Assembly: GCA_025455885.1 (NCBI GenBank)
Contig: JALOLR010000005.1
Location: 1-64,000 of the forward strand
Reading direction: 5' to 3'
Source of the DNA: Acidimicrobiales bacterium
GTDB taxonomy: Bacteria; Actinomycetota; Acidimicrobiia; Acidimicrobiales; Acidimicrobilacustridaceae
DNA: 64,000 nt
The notes under the pieces are model-generated. The model saw nothing but the letters and a program-made list of their open reading frames with translations, was not told the origin of the DNA and ran no database searches. Positions 55,814-63,003 of the stretch are shown here, piece after piece (within the stretch, counting starts at the first letter, position 1; every line of letters starts with the position of its first letter). A program made the position numbers and the translations under genes.

Positions 55814-56986
55814 ATGACCACTGCCCCCTCCATCCGCAGGCGAGCCCTCGCAGTCGCGGCCGCCGCGCTCCTCGTGGCGCTGGTGACGGTGCACCCTTCC
55901 GCGGCCGGCGCGGCGTCGCCCGCGGCGGGCCCTGCCGCCGCCTGGCTGGCCGAGCTGGTGGGCCCCGGCGGATCGGTGGAGAACCCCTACGCCCCCGGTG
56001 CCCCGTCGGCGACGTGGACGGTCAACGTGGCCCTGTCCCTCGCCGCCACCGGCACCGAGCCGGCCGCCCTCGAGGCGACGCTCGGCTGGATCGCCGGCAA
56101 CGTCGACGCCTACATCGTGCGGGGCGGGACCGACAACCCCGGCGCCCTCGGCTACCTGATCCTGCTCGTCACGGCCAGCGGCGGGGATCCGACCGCCTTC
56201 GGGACGCCCGTCTCCGACCTCGTGGCCCGACTGACGGCGACGCTCTCGACGAGCGAGCCCGGCCTGTTCGGCGAGCCGGACGCGTTCGCGGCGGCCACCA
56301 ACCAGTCGCTGGCGCTGCTGGCCCTGGCCGCGGCGGGGGCCCCCGTCCCGGCGGTCGCGGTGCAGTGGCTCGTCGACCAGCAGTGCGACGCACCCGCCGC
56401 GGCCGCCGGGGGCTGGCAGGGCTACCGGGCCCCTGCCGGGGCGACGCTGGAGGCCTGCCTGGTGCCGGATCCGTCGGCGTTCTCCGGACCCGACACCAAC
56501 ACGACCGCCTTCGCGGTGCAGGCCCTCGTGGCGGTGGGCTCACCGGGCCCGGTGCCCGACGCGCTCGCCTTCCTGCGCACCGGACAGGCGACGACCGGTG
56601 CTCGCACCGGCGGCTTCGGTACGTACCCGCCGGGCGGGGCCGACCCCAACTCGACCGCCGTCGTGCTCCAGGCGCTCGTCGCCGCAGGGGAGCAGCTCGC
56701 CGACTGGGCTCCCGGTGGCGTCACCCCGCTGACCTCCCTGGAGAGCTGGGTGATCGGCGATGGTCCCGACGTCGGGGCACTCTCGTCCCCGTTCAGCGAG
56801 GGCTTCAGCGATCCCTTCGCCACCTACCAGGGTGTGTGGGGCCTCGCCCTCCGGCCGTTCCCGTTCGCCACCCCGGCGGCGCCCCCGGTCCCGGTCGTGC
56901 CGGTCGCCCCGGAGCCCGATGCCGCAGGGCCCTCGGCCGCCGTGACCGCGACACCGGTGACCGCGGCGCCGCGGTTCACCGGCTGA
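55814..56986 (+). CDS. Secreted alpha/alpha-toroid protein under B12 riboswitch control
   Basis: A 390-residue exported protein. Residues 1-32 are a signal peptide (RRRALAVAAAALLVALVTV, cleavage after AAGAA-like sequence). The rest consists of repeats of the prenyltransferase/squalene-oxidase kind: NPGALGYLILLVTASGG, NQSLALLALAAAGAPVP with WLVDQQ, NTTAFAVQALVAVGSPG, and DPNSTAVVLQALVAAGEQ. The tail is Pro/Val/Ala-rich with no anchor. The same barrel fold is the B12-binding alpha domain of intrinsic factor and transcobalamin. Control by a cobalamin riboswitch suggests a secreted B12-capturing protein. No transporter gene is adjacent, and the beta (DUF4430-like) domain seen in such proteins is absent. 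Confidence 0.85.
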   Translation: MTTAPSIRRRALAVAAAALLVALVTVHPSAAGAASPAAGPAAAWLAELVGPGGSVENPYAPGAPSATWTVNVALSLAATGTEPAALEATLGWIAGNVDAYIVRGGTDNPGALGYLILLVTASGGDPTAFGTPVSDLVARLTATLSTSEPGLFGEPDAFAAATNQSLALLALAAAGAPVPAVAVQWLVDQQCDAPAAAAGGWQGYRAPAGATLEACLVPDPSAFSGPDTNTTAFAVQALVAVGSPGPVPDALAFLRTGQATTGARTGGFGTYPPGGADPNSTAVVLQALVAAGEQLADWAPGGVTPLTSLESWVIGDGPDVGALSSPFSEGFSDPFATYQGVWGLALRPFPFATPAAPPVPVVPVAPEPDAAGPSAAVTATPVTAAPRFTG

Positions 56987-57017
56987 CGCGGTCCACCGAC
57001 GGCGGCCTCGACCCGGG

Positions 57018-57023
57018 TAGATT
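57018..57023 (+). promoter_or_regulatory. Leaderless -10 hexamer TAGATT
   Basis: TAGATT ends 6 nt before the GTG at 57030. Confidence 0.55.
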
Positions 57024-57029
57024 CATCAC

Positions 57030-57413
57030 GTGACGAAATCAGTCGTCGACGAGGGGACCCGGCCGCGGGAGGCGGGGGCGCGATGTGGGTGGTGCGGTCG
57101 ACCGCTCGCCGCCCGGACCGGCCCCGGTCGACCCCGCCGGTTCTGCCGGGCAGGGTGTCGTCAGCAGGCCTACATGGCTCGCCGGCTGGCCGCCGCCCAC
57201 GAACTCGGTGACGACGACGTGATCGTCGACCGCATCGTGCTCGAGGAGCTCCAGGACCGTCTGTACTGCCTGCAGGCGGCCCTGGAGGACGTGACCCGCG
57301 ACCTGGAGGTCTCGCGGGACCCCGCCGACGTCGAGGAGGCGTTGGCCTGGCTGCGCAGCAACGCCGAGCCAGTGGCCGAGCTCTGGCTCGTGCCTCGGAC
57401 CACGGCCGGCTGA
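57030..57413 (+). CDS. Small zinc-finger protein with helical tail
   Basis: A 127-residue protein. The N-terminus has paired cysteines C-GW-C-GRPL (residues 19-22) and FCRAGCRQQAYMARR (about 38-48), a zinc-finger pattern common in actinobacterial small proteins that bind nucleic acid. Residues 60-120 are helical and acidic (VLEELQDRLYCLQAALEDVT). No function is known to me. The GTG has a leaderless -10 six nt upstream. The gene ends 8 nt before the dif site. Confidence 0.8.
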   Translation: MTKSVVDEGTRPREAGARCGWCGRPLAARTGPGRPRRFCRAGCRQQAYMARRLAAAHELGDDDVIVDRIVLEELQDRLYCLQAALEDVTRDLEVSRDPADVEEALAWLRSNAEPVAELWLVPRTTAG

Positions 57414-57420
57414 GGGCGCA

Positions 57421-57448
57421 ACTTTACATAACGAGGATTATCGGCGGA
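57421..57448 (-). other. dif: dif site (XerCD recombination site)
   Basis: Read on the minus strand, the XerC arm is TCCGCCGATAA, the central region TCCTCG and the XerD arm TTATGTAAAGT, 11+6+11 bases. Compared with the actinobacterial dif consensus as I recall it (TTSRCCGATAA, TVNACA, TTATGTCAAGT) it agrees at 24 of 28 positions, with CCGATAAT and TTATGT intact. It is an AT-rich island in intergenic DNA of very high GC. xerD is in the same window. Confidence 0.85.
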
Positions 57449-57504
57449 GGCCGGCGGATCGGCGGTCCGCTCAGACCATCCCCGCCCGGTCGGATCACCT
57501 CCGG

Positions 57505-58203
57505 TCACGTGGGCGCCTCGGCCGAGCCGGAGAGCTCGCCGGCGAGGTGGCCGGTGTCGTTGAACCGGCGGAGCACCCAGCGGTCACCGAGGAGCACGAC
57601 GTGGCTGATCGAGGCGTTGTCCGCCCCGGCGAAGGCGAGGCCCCGGGCACCGGTGGCCTCGGCCAGGGCGGCCCCGATGGCTCCGCCGTGGCTCACCACG
57701 ACGACCCGTTCCCCCGGATGGCGTGCGTGCAGGCGCTCGAGAGCGGCCCGTACCCGGGCCCGCAGCGCCCCGGACGACTCGGCACCGGGGATGGCCCCCC
57801 ACTCCTGGGTCCGGTCCATCTCGACGAAGACGGGGTGGCGCTCTGCGGCCATCTGGCGGAAGAGGCCGCCTTCCCACTCCCCCAGGTGCACCTCGCGCAG
57901 GTCCGGCTCGACCCGTGGGGTGAGCCGGGTCCGTCCCGCGAGGGGCGCCGCAGTCTCCACTGTCCGTCGCAGCGTGGTCACGTAGAGCGCGTGGAGCGTC
58001 TCGCCGGCGAGGCGGTCGGCCACCCGTTCGGCCTGCCACGCCCCCAGCTCCGAGAGCGGCGGGTCACCCTGCCCGTCGACCAGCGGGAAGGGCCGGCCCG
58101 GGCGGTAGGGCGCCGACTGGCCGTGGCGGACGAGGAACAGCTCGGTGGCGCCGGGTGGGGCGGTGAAGGGTCGCTGGCCGAACTCCTCGGTCGATTCCGA
58201 CAT
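57505..58203 (-). CDS. Histidine phosphatase family protein
   Basis: A 232-residue phosphoglycerate-mutase-like phosphatase. The catalytic RHG motif is LFLVRHGQSAPYRPG near residues 22-36; the second Arg is in TTLRRTVETA, the acid in REVHLGEWEGG, and the second catalytic His in VVVSHGGAIGAAL near 168. It is probably a broad phosphatase acting on small phosphoesters; the substrate is not evident. On this strand TACGCT ends 7 nt before the ATG. It lies between the dif site and the divergent redoxin-type gene. Confidence 0.92.
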   Translation of the reverse strand: MSESTEEFGQRPFTAPPGATELFLVRHGQSAPYRPGRPFPLVDGQGDPPLSELGAWQAERVADRLAGETLHALYVTTLRRTVETAAPLAGRTRLTPRVEPDLREVHLGEWEGGLFRQMAAERHPVFVEMDRTQEWGAIPGAESSGALRARVRAALERLHARHPGERVVVVSHGGAIGAALAEATGARGLAFAGADNASISHVVLLGDRWVLRRFNDTGHLAGELSGSAEAPT

Positions 58204-58251
58204 GGGAGGCAGCGTAGGGTCCCCGACCCCGCCCGGAGGACGGGCCGCCGG

Positions 58252-58257
58252 TAGCGT
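58252..58257 (+). promoter_or_regulatory. Leaderless -10 hexamer TAGCGT
   Basis: TAGCGT ends 8 nt before the GTG at 58266, so the UGA-containing gene has a promoter of the same type as its intact neighbours. Confidence 0.55.
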
Positions 58258-58265
58258 TCGCCACC

Positions 58266-58787
58266 GTGCGACGACTGCTCCTGACCCTCCTCGCCGTCGT
58301 GGCGCTCGCTGCGGGGTGTGGGTCGACGGGGGGCGAGTCCGCCGGGACCGGCTCGGGGATCCCCGACGTGGAGGTCACCGACCTGGCCACCGGCGACCCG
58401 GTGGCGCTGGCGTCGGTCGCCGAGCCCGGCCTGCCCACGCTCGTCTGGTTCTGGGCTCCCCACTGACCGAGTTGTCGCCAGGCTGCGCCTGGCGTCGAGC
58501 AGTTCGCTCGACAGCACGCCGATGAGGTCACCGCGGTCGGGCTCGGCGCCCGCGACTCGCTCTCGATGGCCGAGGACTTCGTGACCACCTACGGCACCAC
58601 GTTCCCCATGCTCTGGGACGAGTCCGGCATGAGCTGGCGACGCTTCGAGGTCCCGAGCCAACCGGCGGCCGTGCTGGTCGGCGCCGACGGCGAGTGGATC
58701 GGGCGCTGGGCCGGCGAGTTCCCCGAGGACGAGGTGCTGCGACTGGTGCGAGAGGCTTCGGAGGCTTCGGCGCCGTCGGCGGGCTGA
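58266..58787 (+). CDS. Predicted selenoprotein: DsbF/TlpA-like thioredoxin lipoprotein (in-frame TGA)
   Basis: A frame of 174 codons interrupted only by TGA at 58464-58466. Read through as selenocysteine it gives 173 residues. The signal peptide ends with the lipobox LAAGC (C18). The thioredoxin active site reads VWFWAPH-U67-PSC70-RQ: U67 takes the place of the first Cys of the usual WCPTC motif, and C70 is the second. Beyond it the fold continues normally (EQFARQHADEVTAVGL, FVTTYGTTFPMLWDESG, and VPSQPAAVLVGADG with the cis-Pro). The best likeness is to exported DsbF/DsbE (Mpt53-type) proteins of actinobacteria. A perfect hairpin follows the TGA. Alternatives: a pseudogene or a sequencing error, both less likely given the exact position. 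Confidence 0.8.
58467..58500 (+). promoter_or_regulatory. SECIS-like hairpin after the in-frame TGA
   Basis: CGCCAGGC (58476-58483) and GCCTGGCG (58487-58494) form an 8-bp perfect stem; opening the top pair gives a 5-nt loop CTGCG. The apical loop begins 17 nt after the TGA, within the 16-37 nt window of bacterial SECIS elements, and a G lies within the loop. The stem is also coding. The exact SelB contacts cannot be read from sequence. Confidence 0.65.
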
Positions 58788-58853
58788 ACCCCCGACCGTG
58801 GTGCGACCCGCCCCGCTGAGGCCCCGTCGGGACTGCGGTAGCGTGATCGGGCC

Positions 58854-60488
58854 ATGTCACGAAGGATCGAAGTCGAGCTCACCAGCACCAGGGACGACGG
58901 CACGTGGACCTGGCGGGCCGCCGGGGCCAAGAAGCCGAAGGGGGAGCTCGACGGCACCCTCCTGTACGAGGGCGCCAAGATCGGCGACGTCATCCGCGCC
59001 GATGCCGACTTCCTCATCGACGGGATCGTGATCACCTCGGTGCTGGCCCCGAAGGGCGCCCGCAAGGAGCCCGAGCGCATCGAGGTGCTCGGCACCCCCC
59101 GCAAGGACGATCAGCTCGTCACCACGACCTTGGCCCCGAAGGGCCGGAGCGACCGGGGTGAGCGCCGTGACCGTGGTGATCGTCCGCGCCGCGACCGGAC
59201 CGATCGTGACGATCGACGGCCGCGTGGCGACGGCGGGCCGGCGGCCCGGGACGACCGCCGTCCGCGCCGTGACGGGGACGGACGGCGCCCGCGTCGCGAG
59301 GACGGCGAGCAACGGAACCGCTCCGACGACCGCCGGCCGCGGCCACCGCGTCCCGCTCCGGAAGCCAAGCCCAAGCCGAAACGGCTCCGCGCCGGGCGGG
59401 TCCACCGGGCCGAGGTGCTCGCCGGGCTGCCCGAGGAGCAGCGCCCGGTCGCCGAGCAGGTCCTGCGGGGCGGCATCCCCGCCGTCCGTCAGGCCGTGGA
59501 GAAGCAGAACGAGGCCAATCGGGCCGAGGGCCGCCCCGAGATCAGCCCGGCGCCCCTCCTCGCCCTCGCCGAGCAGCTCGTCCCCGCTCTGCGCACCGCC
59601 GAGTGGCACGACCGCGCCGACGCCGCCCTGGCCGACGTGGCCGAGCTGGACCTCCGTGACCTCCGGTCGGTGGTCGTCGCCGCCGACGCCGGGGCCCGCG
59701 ACGAGACGACCCGGGAGCTCGCCGAGCAGCTCCGCACCGCCCTCGCCGAGCGGGTCGAGTCGGAGCAGACCGCGTGGCTGGCCGAGGTCGACCAGATGCT
59801 CGCCGAGGGTCGGGCCGTGCGGGCGCTGCGCCTCAGCTCCCGTCCCCCGAAGGCAGGCGCCCCCTTCCCCGCCGACCTGGCGGTCCGCCTGGCCGCAGCC
59901 GCGTCGGCCTCCCTCACCGCGGAGACCGGGACGGAGCGCTTCGCCACCGTCCTCGACGCCCTGGCCCACTCGCCGGTGCGGGCCCAGGTCACGGCGCAGG
60001 GCGTCCCCGAGCCCCCGGGCGACGACCTCGTGGCCGCGGTCCGCAAGCTGGCGTCACGGCTGCCCCAGATCGCCGCCCAGTTCGGCATCGAGGCCCCGCC
60101 GGCCCCGACCAGAGGTGCGAAGGGGCGACCCAAGGGCAAGGGGGGACGACCCGTGCCCCCGCCACCGCCCGTGCCCGACGCCGCCCCGGCGGCCGTCGAT
60201 GCCGGTGAGCCGGCCCCGGTCGCCCTCGATGCCGGTGAGCCCGCCCCGGTCGCCCTCGACCCCGGTGAGCCCGCCCCGGTCGCCCTCGACCCCGGAGAAC
60301 CCGCCCCGGTCGCCCTCGATGCCGGGGAACCCGCCCCGGTCGCCCTCGACCCCGGAGAACCCGCCCCGGTCGCCCTCGACCCCGGAGAACCGGCACCGGT
60401 CGCCCTCGAGGCCACCGAGCAGCCCTCCACCGAGACCCCGCCGAGCGCCCCGGCCGAGGACGCACCCCCGGCCGACGACCAGGACTGA
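58854..60488 (+). CDS. Unknown protein: OB-like N-domain, Arg/Asp linker, helical core, repeat tail
   Basis: A 544-residue protein that I do not recognise. Residues 1-80 look like a small beta domain with repeated short strands (RIEVELTSTRDDGTWTWRAA, IGDVIRADADFLIDGIVITS). Residues 95-165 are an Arg/Asp-rich disordered linker. Residues 185-410 are helical with VHRAEVLAGLPEEQRPVAEQ at the start and repeated Ala/Glu helices. Residues 449-518 hold seven copies of a 10-residue unit DAGEPAPVAL or DPGEPAPVAL. The layout suggests a nucleic-acid-associated or translation-related protein. TAGCGT ends 9 nt before the ATG. The function is open. Confidence 0.82.
   Translation: MSRRIEVELTSTRDDGTWTWRAAGAKKPKGELDGTLLYEGAKIGDVIRADADFLIDGIVITSVLAPKGARKEPERIEVLGTPRKDDQLVTTTLAPKGRSDRGERRDRGDRPRRDRTDRDDRRPRGDGGPAARDDRRPRRDGDGRRPRREDGEQRNRSDDRRPRPPRPAPEAKPKPKRLRAGRVHRAEVLAGLPEEQRPVAEQVLRGGIPAVRQAVEKQNEANRAEGRPEISPAPLLALAEQLVPALRTAEWHDRADAALADVAELDLRDLRSVVVAADAGARDETTRELAEQLRTALAERVESEQTAWLAEVDQMLAEGRAVRALRLSSRPPKAGAPFPADLAVRLAAAASASLTAETGTERFATVLDALAHSPVRAQVTAQGVPEPPGDDLVAAVRKLASRLPQIAAQFGIEAPPAPTRGAKGRPKGKGGRPVPPPPPVPDAAPAAVDAGEPAPVALDAGEPAPVALDPGEPAPVALDPGEPAPVALDAGEPAPVALDPGEPAPVALDPGEPAPVALEATEQPSTETPPSAPAEDAPPADDQD
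60198..60407 (+). repeat. 30-bp tandem repeat, 7 copies, coding
   Basis: Seven in-frame copies of a 30-bp unit encode DAGEPAPVAL/DPGEPAPVAL near the C-terminus of the unknown protein. The copies differ mainly at the second codon (GCC/CCC) and at a few third positions, so the array has expanded fairly recently. Confidence 0.9.
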
Positions 60489-60491
60489 CCC

Positions 60492-61046
60492 TCAGCGACC
60501 GATCAGCTCCAGGAGGTCGAGGGGGTGGTCGAGCACCACGTCACCGGGAGCGGCCCGGGCGCGGGGGTTCCACCCGGCCAGCGCGAACGTCACGCCCGCC
60601 CGGAGAGCCGCCGACCGATCGTGGTCGCTGTCGCCGACGAAGACGGCGTGCTCCGGCCCCTCTCCCATCCCGGCGAGCACCGGGGTCGGGCTCTTGGGCC
60701 CGCCCCCGAAGCTGTCGGTGAACATCACCACCTCCGGATGCCAGCCCAGACGGGCCAGCTCGGCGTGACCGGAGACGGGGTGCTTGTTGGAGCACACCCC
60801 CCACCGATCGACGCGGTCGAGCAGGTCGACGACGCCCGGGAAAGGGGCCACCACCTCGGTGTCGTAGAGCCGCACGTACTCGTCGAGGTCGACGCCCAGG
60901 CGGGCGCACTCCTCCCCCACCACGCTCCCCATCCTCACCGCGGCGACGTCGACGCCGAGGGCCTCGAAGGGGGCCAGCAACGCCCGGTCGGAGTCGAGCA
61001 ACGTGCCGTCGAGGTCGAAGACCACGACTCGGATGCGGGGATCCAC
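60492..61046 (-). CDS. HAD-superfamily phosphatase, Gph/PGP-like
   Basis: A 184-residue HAD hydrolase of subfamily IA. Motif I is VVVFDLDGTLLDSD near residue 6, motif II lies in VCSNKHP, motif III in GPKSPTP and motif IV in VFVGDSDHDRSAA. The cap is short. Phosphoglycolate phosphatase or pyrophosphatase PpaX-like activity is possible; the motifs do not decide. The GTG at 61046 starts just ahead of motif I and is 4 nt after the stop of the small zinc-ribbon gene, so both form one operon; a longer frame upstream is the shadow of that gene. Confidence 0.88.
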   Translation of the reverse strand: MDPRIRVVVFDLDGTLLDSDRALLAPFEALGVDVAAVRMGSVVGEECARLGVDLDEYVRLYDTEVVAPFPGVVDLLDRVDRWGVCSNKHPVSGHAELARLGWHPEVVMFTDSFGGGPKSPTPVLAGMGEGPEHAVFVGDSDHDRSAALRAGVTFALAGWNPRARAAPGDVVLDHPLDLLELIGR

Positions 61047-61050
61047 CAGG

Positions 61051-61248
61051 TCAGGCCCGGGCGCGCCCGGCCCGGCCCCGGTAGGCCCCGGAGACCGGTT
61101 CCTGGTCCCATCGGGCACCGCACGACTCACACCGGCACGAGTCGAGGTGGAGCGAGCCGAGGTACAACCGGTCCACCTGGTAGGCGCCGCAGAAGGGGCA
61201 CCGCAACGGACCCGAATCGGGATCGGTGGAGGTGCCCGGCCGCGTCAT
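61051..61248 (-). CDS. Small zinc-ribbon protein
   Basis: A 65-residue protein with two CxxC pairs, C-PF-C (LRCPFCGAYQ) and C-ES-C (CRCESCGARWDQE), giving a zinc ribbon in residues 17-47, and a basic Arg/Gly-rich tail. It resembles small proteins that bind nucleic acid or ribosomes; its role is not known. TACGGT ends 9 nt before the ATG on the minus strand. It precedes the HAD gene by 4 nt. Confidence 0.75.
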   Translation of the reverse strand: MTRPGTSTDPDSGPLRCPFCGAYQVDRLYLGSLHLDSCRCESCGARWDQEPVSGAYRGRAGRARA

Positions 61249-61322
61249 GGCGGAGGTCACCGTAGCCCTGTGCGGCCCACGGACCGTGGAACCCGTCGTC
61301 GGGCCGGCGTCGACGGGGTCGA

Positions 61323-61328
61323 TAAGGT
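61323..61328 (+). promoter_or_regulatory. Leaderless -10 hexamer TAAGGT
   Basis: TAAGGT ends 7 nt before the ATG at 61336 and fixes the crotonase start. Confidence 0.6.
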
Positions 61329-61335
61329 CCCCGTC

Positions 61336-62097
61336 ATGGTCGATTACGAAGTCCGGGGCCACGTCGCCCTCCTCACCCTGAACCGTCCGGAAGCCCGCAA
61401 CGCCGTCAACGGCGAGGTGGCCCAGGCCATGGAGGCGCACCTCGATCGCCTCGAGGACGATCCGGACGTGTGGGTGGCCGTCCTCGCCGCCAACGGCCCG
61501 GTCTTCTGCGCGGGTGCCGACCTCAAGGCCATCAACAGCGGCAAGGCCGGCGAGCTGGCCACCGCCAAGGGCGGCTTCGGCGGCATCACGACGCGGGAGC
61601 GGCGCAAGCCCGTCATCGCCGCGGTCGACGGTCTGGCCACCGCCGGCGGGTTCGAGATCGCCCTGGCCTGCGACATGATCGTGGCCTCCACCGACGCCGC
61701 CTTCGGCCTGGCCGAGGTGAAGCGGAACCTGGTCGCCGCAGGAGGGGGCCTCTACCGGCTGCCGAAGGTCGTCGGGAAGAGCATCGCCCTGGAGGTGGCG
61801 CTGACCGGCCAGCCGCTGAGCGTGGAGCGGGCGTACCAGCTGGGGCTGGTGAACCGGGTCACCGAGCCCGGCGGGGCCCTCGCCGGTGCCCTCGAGCTGG
61901 CCGAGACGATCGCCGCCAACGCTCCGCTGTCGGTGTGGGAGAGCCGGGAGCTCGTCCTCATGGCCGACTGGGAGGACGAGGCGACCATCAAGCGGGCCAC
62001 CGGCGAGGCGTTCGGCCGGGTCCTCGCCTCGGAGGACACCAAGGAGGGGCTCGGGGCCTTCATCGAGAAGCGTGCTCCGGAGTGGAAGGGCCGCTGA
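61336..62097 (+). CDS. Enoyl-CoA hydratase/isomerase (crotonase) family
   Basis: A 253-residue crotonase. The family marks are ALLTLNRPEARNAVN near residue 12, the oxyanion-hole segments VFCAGADLKAI and VDGLATAGGFEIALACDMI, and LAEVKRNLVAAGGGLYRLPKVVG with its GGG loop. The usual pair of catalytic Glu residues of ECH: one is seen in the AEVKRN block, the other is less clear, so hydratase or isomerase activity is open. The frame is open far upstream, but the leaderless hexamer and family N-terminus set the ATG at 61336. Confidence 0.92.
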   Translation: MVDYEVRGHVALLTLNRPEARNAVNGEVAQAMEAHLDRLEDDPDVWVAVLAANGPVFCAGADLKAINSGKAGELATAKGGFGGITTRERRKPVIAAVDGLATAGGFEIALACDMIVASTDAAFGLAEVKRNLVAAGGGLYRLPKVVGKSIALEVALTGQPLSVERAYQLGLVNRVTEPGGALAGALELAETIAANAPLSVWESRELVLMADWEDEATIKRATGEAFGRVLASEDTKEGLGAFIEKRAPEWKGR

Positions 62098-62118
62098 AGG
62101 GCCCGCTCGCACCGCCGG

Positions 62119-62535
62119 TCAGGTGATGGCGTCGAGCACGCCCCACTCGTGGAGGAGCTCGGCCAACCCGTCGACGAGGGCCATCGAGGCCACCTCGTCG
62201 AGGGTCACCCACCGAGCCTCGGCGGCGTCGTCCCCGGCGACCGGCGTCCGGGCGTCGAGCACCGTCGTCGCGAAGTCGAGCACCACGAAGTGGGTCTCGT
62301 CCGGCTGATCGGGGAGGATCTCCGCCCAGCCGAGCAGCTCCCCGCAGACACCCTCCAGACCGGTCTCCTCGCCGAGCTCGCGGACCACCGCCTCGGCCAG
62401 CGTCTCGCCCCGCTCCACCCGGCCGCCGGGGACCGACCACGCCCCGGCGGCGGGGCCCCGCCCGCGTCGGACCAGCAGCAGCGCGTCGGCGTGCACCACC
62501 ACCGCCCCGACGGCGAGACGGGGCGGAGTGCTCAC
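62119..62535 (-). CDS. Nudix hydrolase, MutT-like
   Basis: A 138-residue nudix protein. The nudix box [23 protein letters not shown] is at residues 38-60, preceded by [17 protein letters not shown], typical of MutT/NudG-like enzymes that remove damaged or excess nucleotides. The GTG at 62535 overlaps the stop of the upstream GNAT gene by 4 bases (GTGA on this strand), so the pair is translationally coupled. The substrate is unknown. Confidence 0.9.
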   Translation of the reverse strand: MSTPPRLAVGAVVVHADALLLVRRGRGPAAGAWSVPGGRVERGETLAEAVVRELGEETGLEGVCGELLGWAEILPDQPDETHFVVLDFATTVLDARTPVAGDDAAEARWVTLDEVASMALVDGLAELLHEWGVLDAIT

Positions 62536-62999
62536 GACAGCGGCCGGTGGACGACGATCGCCCGGGCCACGAGTCCGAAGCTCTCGAAGAAGTTCTTGGT
62601 GTCGCGCATGCCGGGAAGGGCGAGCGCGTCGACGCCGCAGGCGCCCCGCTCGGTCGCCCAGGCCACGATCCGATCCATCATCGCCTCCCCCACGCCGACG
62701 TGGCGGGCCTCGGGGGTGGTGTACAGGTCTTCGATCACCGCCAGCACCGAGCCGTCGGCCAGCTCGTCGAGGCGGGTCACCCCGTAGCCCACGACGGCGT
62801 CGTCGATCGTGCCGCACAGCACGAGGACGTCGGCGGCGGCGATGGCGGCGGCCAGGGAGGGGCCGTGGGGCGGTCGGCGCCCGAGGGTCCGCCACCACAG
62901 GTCGCCGCCGCGGGCCGGGCGTAGCTCGTCGATCGCCTCCCCGGCGAGCCGGTCGAGCTCGGCGAGGTCCTCGGGCTGTGCGGCACGTGCCCCGTGCAC
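62532..62999 (-). CDS. GNAT family N-acetyltransferase
   Basis: A 155-residue acetyltransferase. The acetyl-CoA-binding motif is [27 protein letters not shown] near residues 88-115 (central VGVGEAM), preceded by [15 protein letters not shown], and ends with the [16 protein letters not shown] strand. The acceptor is unknown. GTG start. It is followed by the overlapping nudix gene and preceded by the 190-residue gene after 4 nt, making a three-gene unit. Confidence 0.88.
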   Translation of the reverse strand: MHGARAAQPEDLAELDRLAGEAIDELRPARGGDLWWRTLGRRPPHGPSLAAAIAAADVLVLCGTIDDAVVGYGVTRLDELADGSVLAVIEDLYTTPEARHVGVGEAMMDRIVAWATERGACGVDALALPGMRDTKNFFESFGLVARAIVVHRPLS

Positions 63000-63003
63000 G
63001 ACC

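Noticed and set aside
57421-57448. Phage attachment site or TetR-type operator
   Set aside because: There is no integrase or phage gene beside it, and the two arms match dif far better than a symmetrical operator.
58476-58494. Treating the hairpin after the TGA as a transcription terminator
   Set aside because: There is no T-tract, and the coding frame continues with a full domain after it.
58266-58787. Reading the thioredoxin-like locus as a pseudogene or as two short genes (ending at 58466 and starting at 58566)
   Set aside because: A random nonsense mutation would rarely hit exactly the redox Cys codon. There is no other lesion, the frame is kept, and the promoter and hairpin are present. 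Neither piece alone would fold. The pseudogene reading stays possible if sel genes are missing.
60198-60407. CRISPR array
   Set aside because: The 30-bp units are contiguous with no spacers and encode an in-frame peptide repeat.
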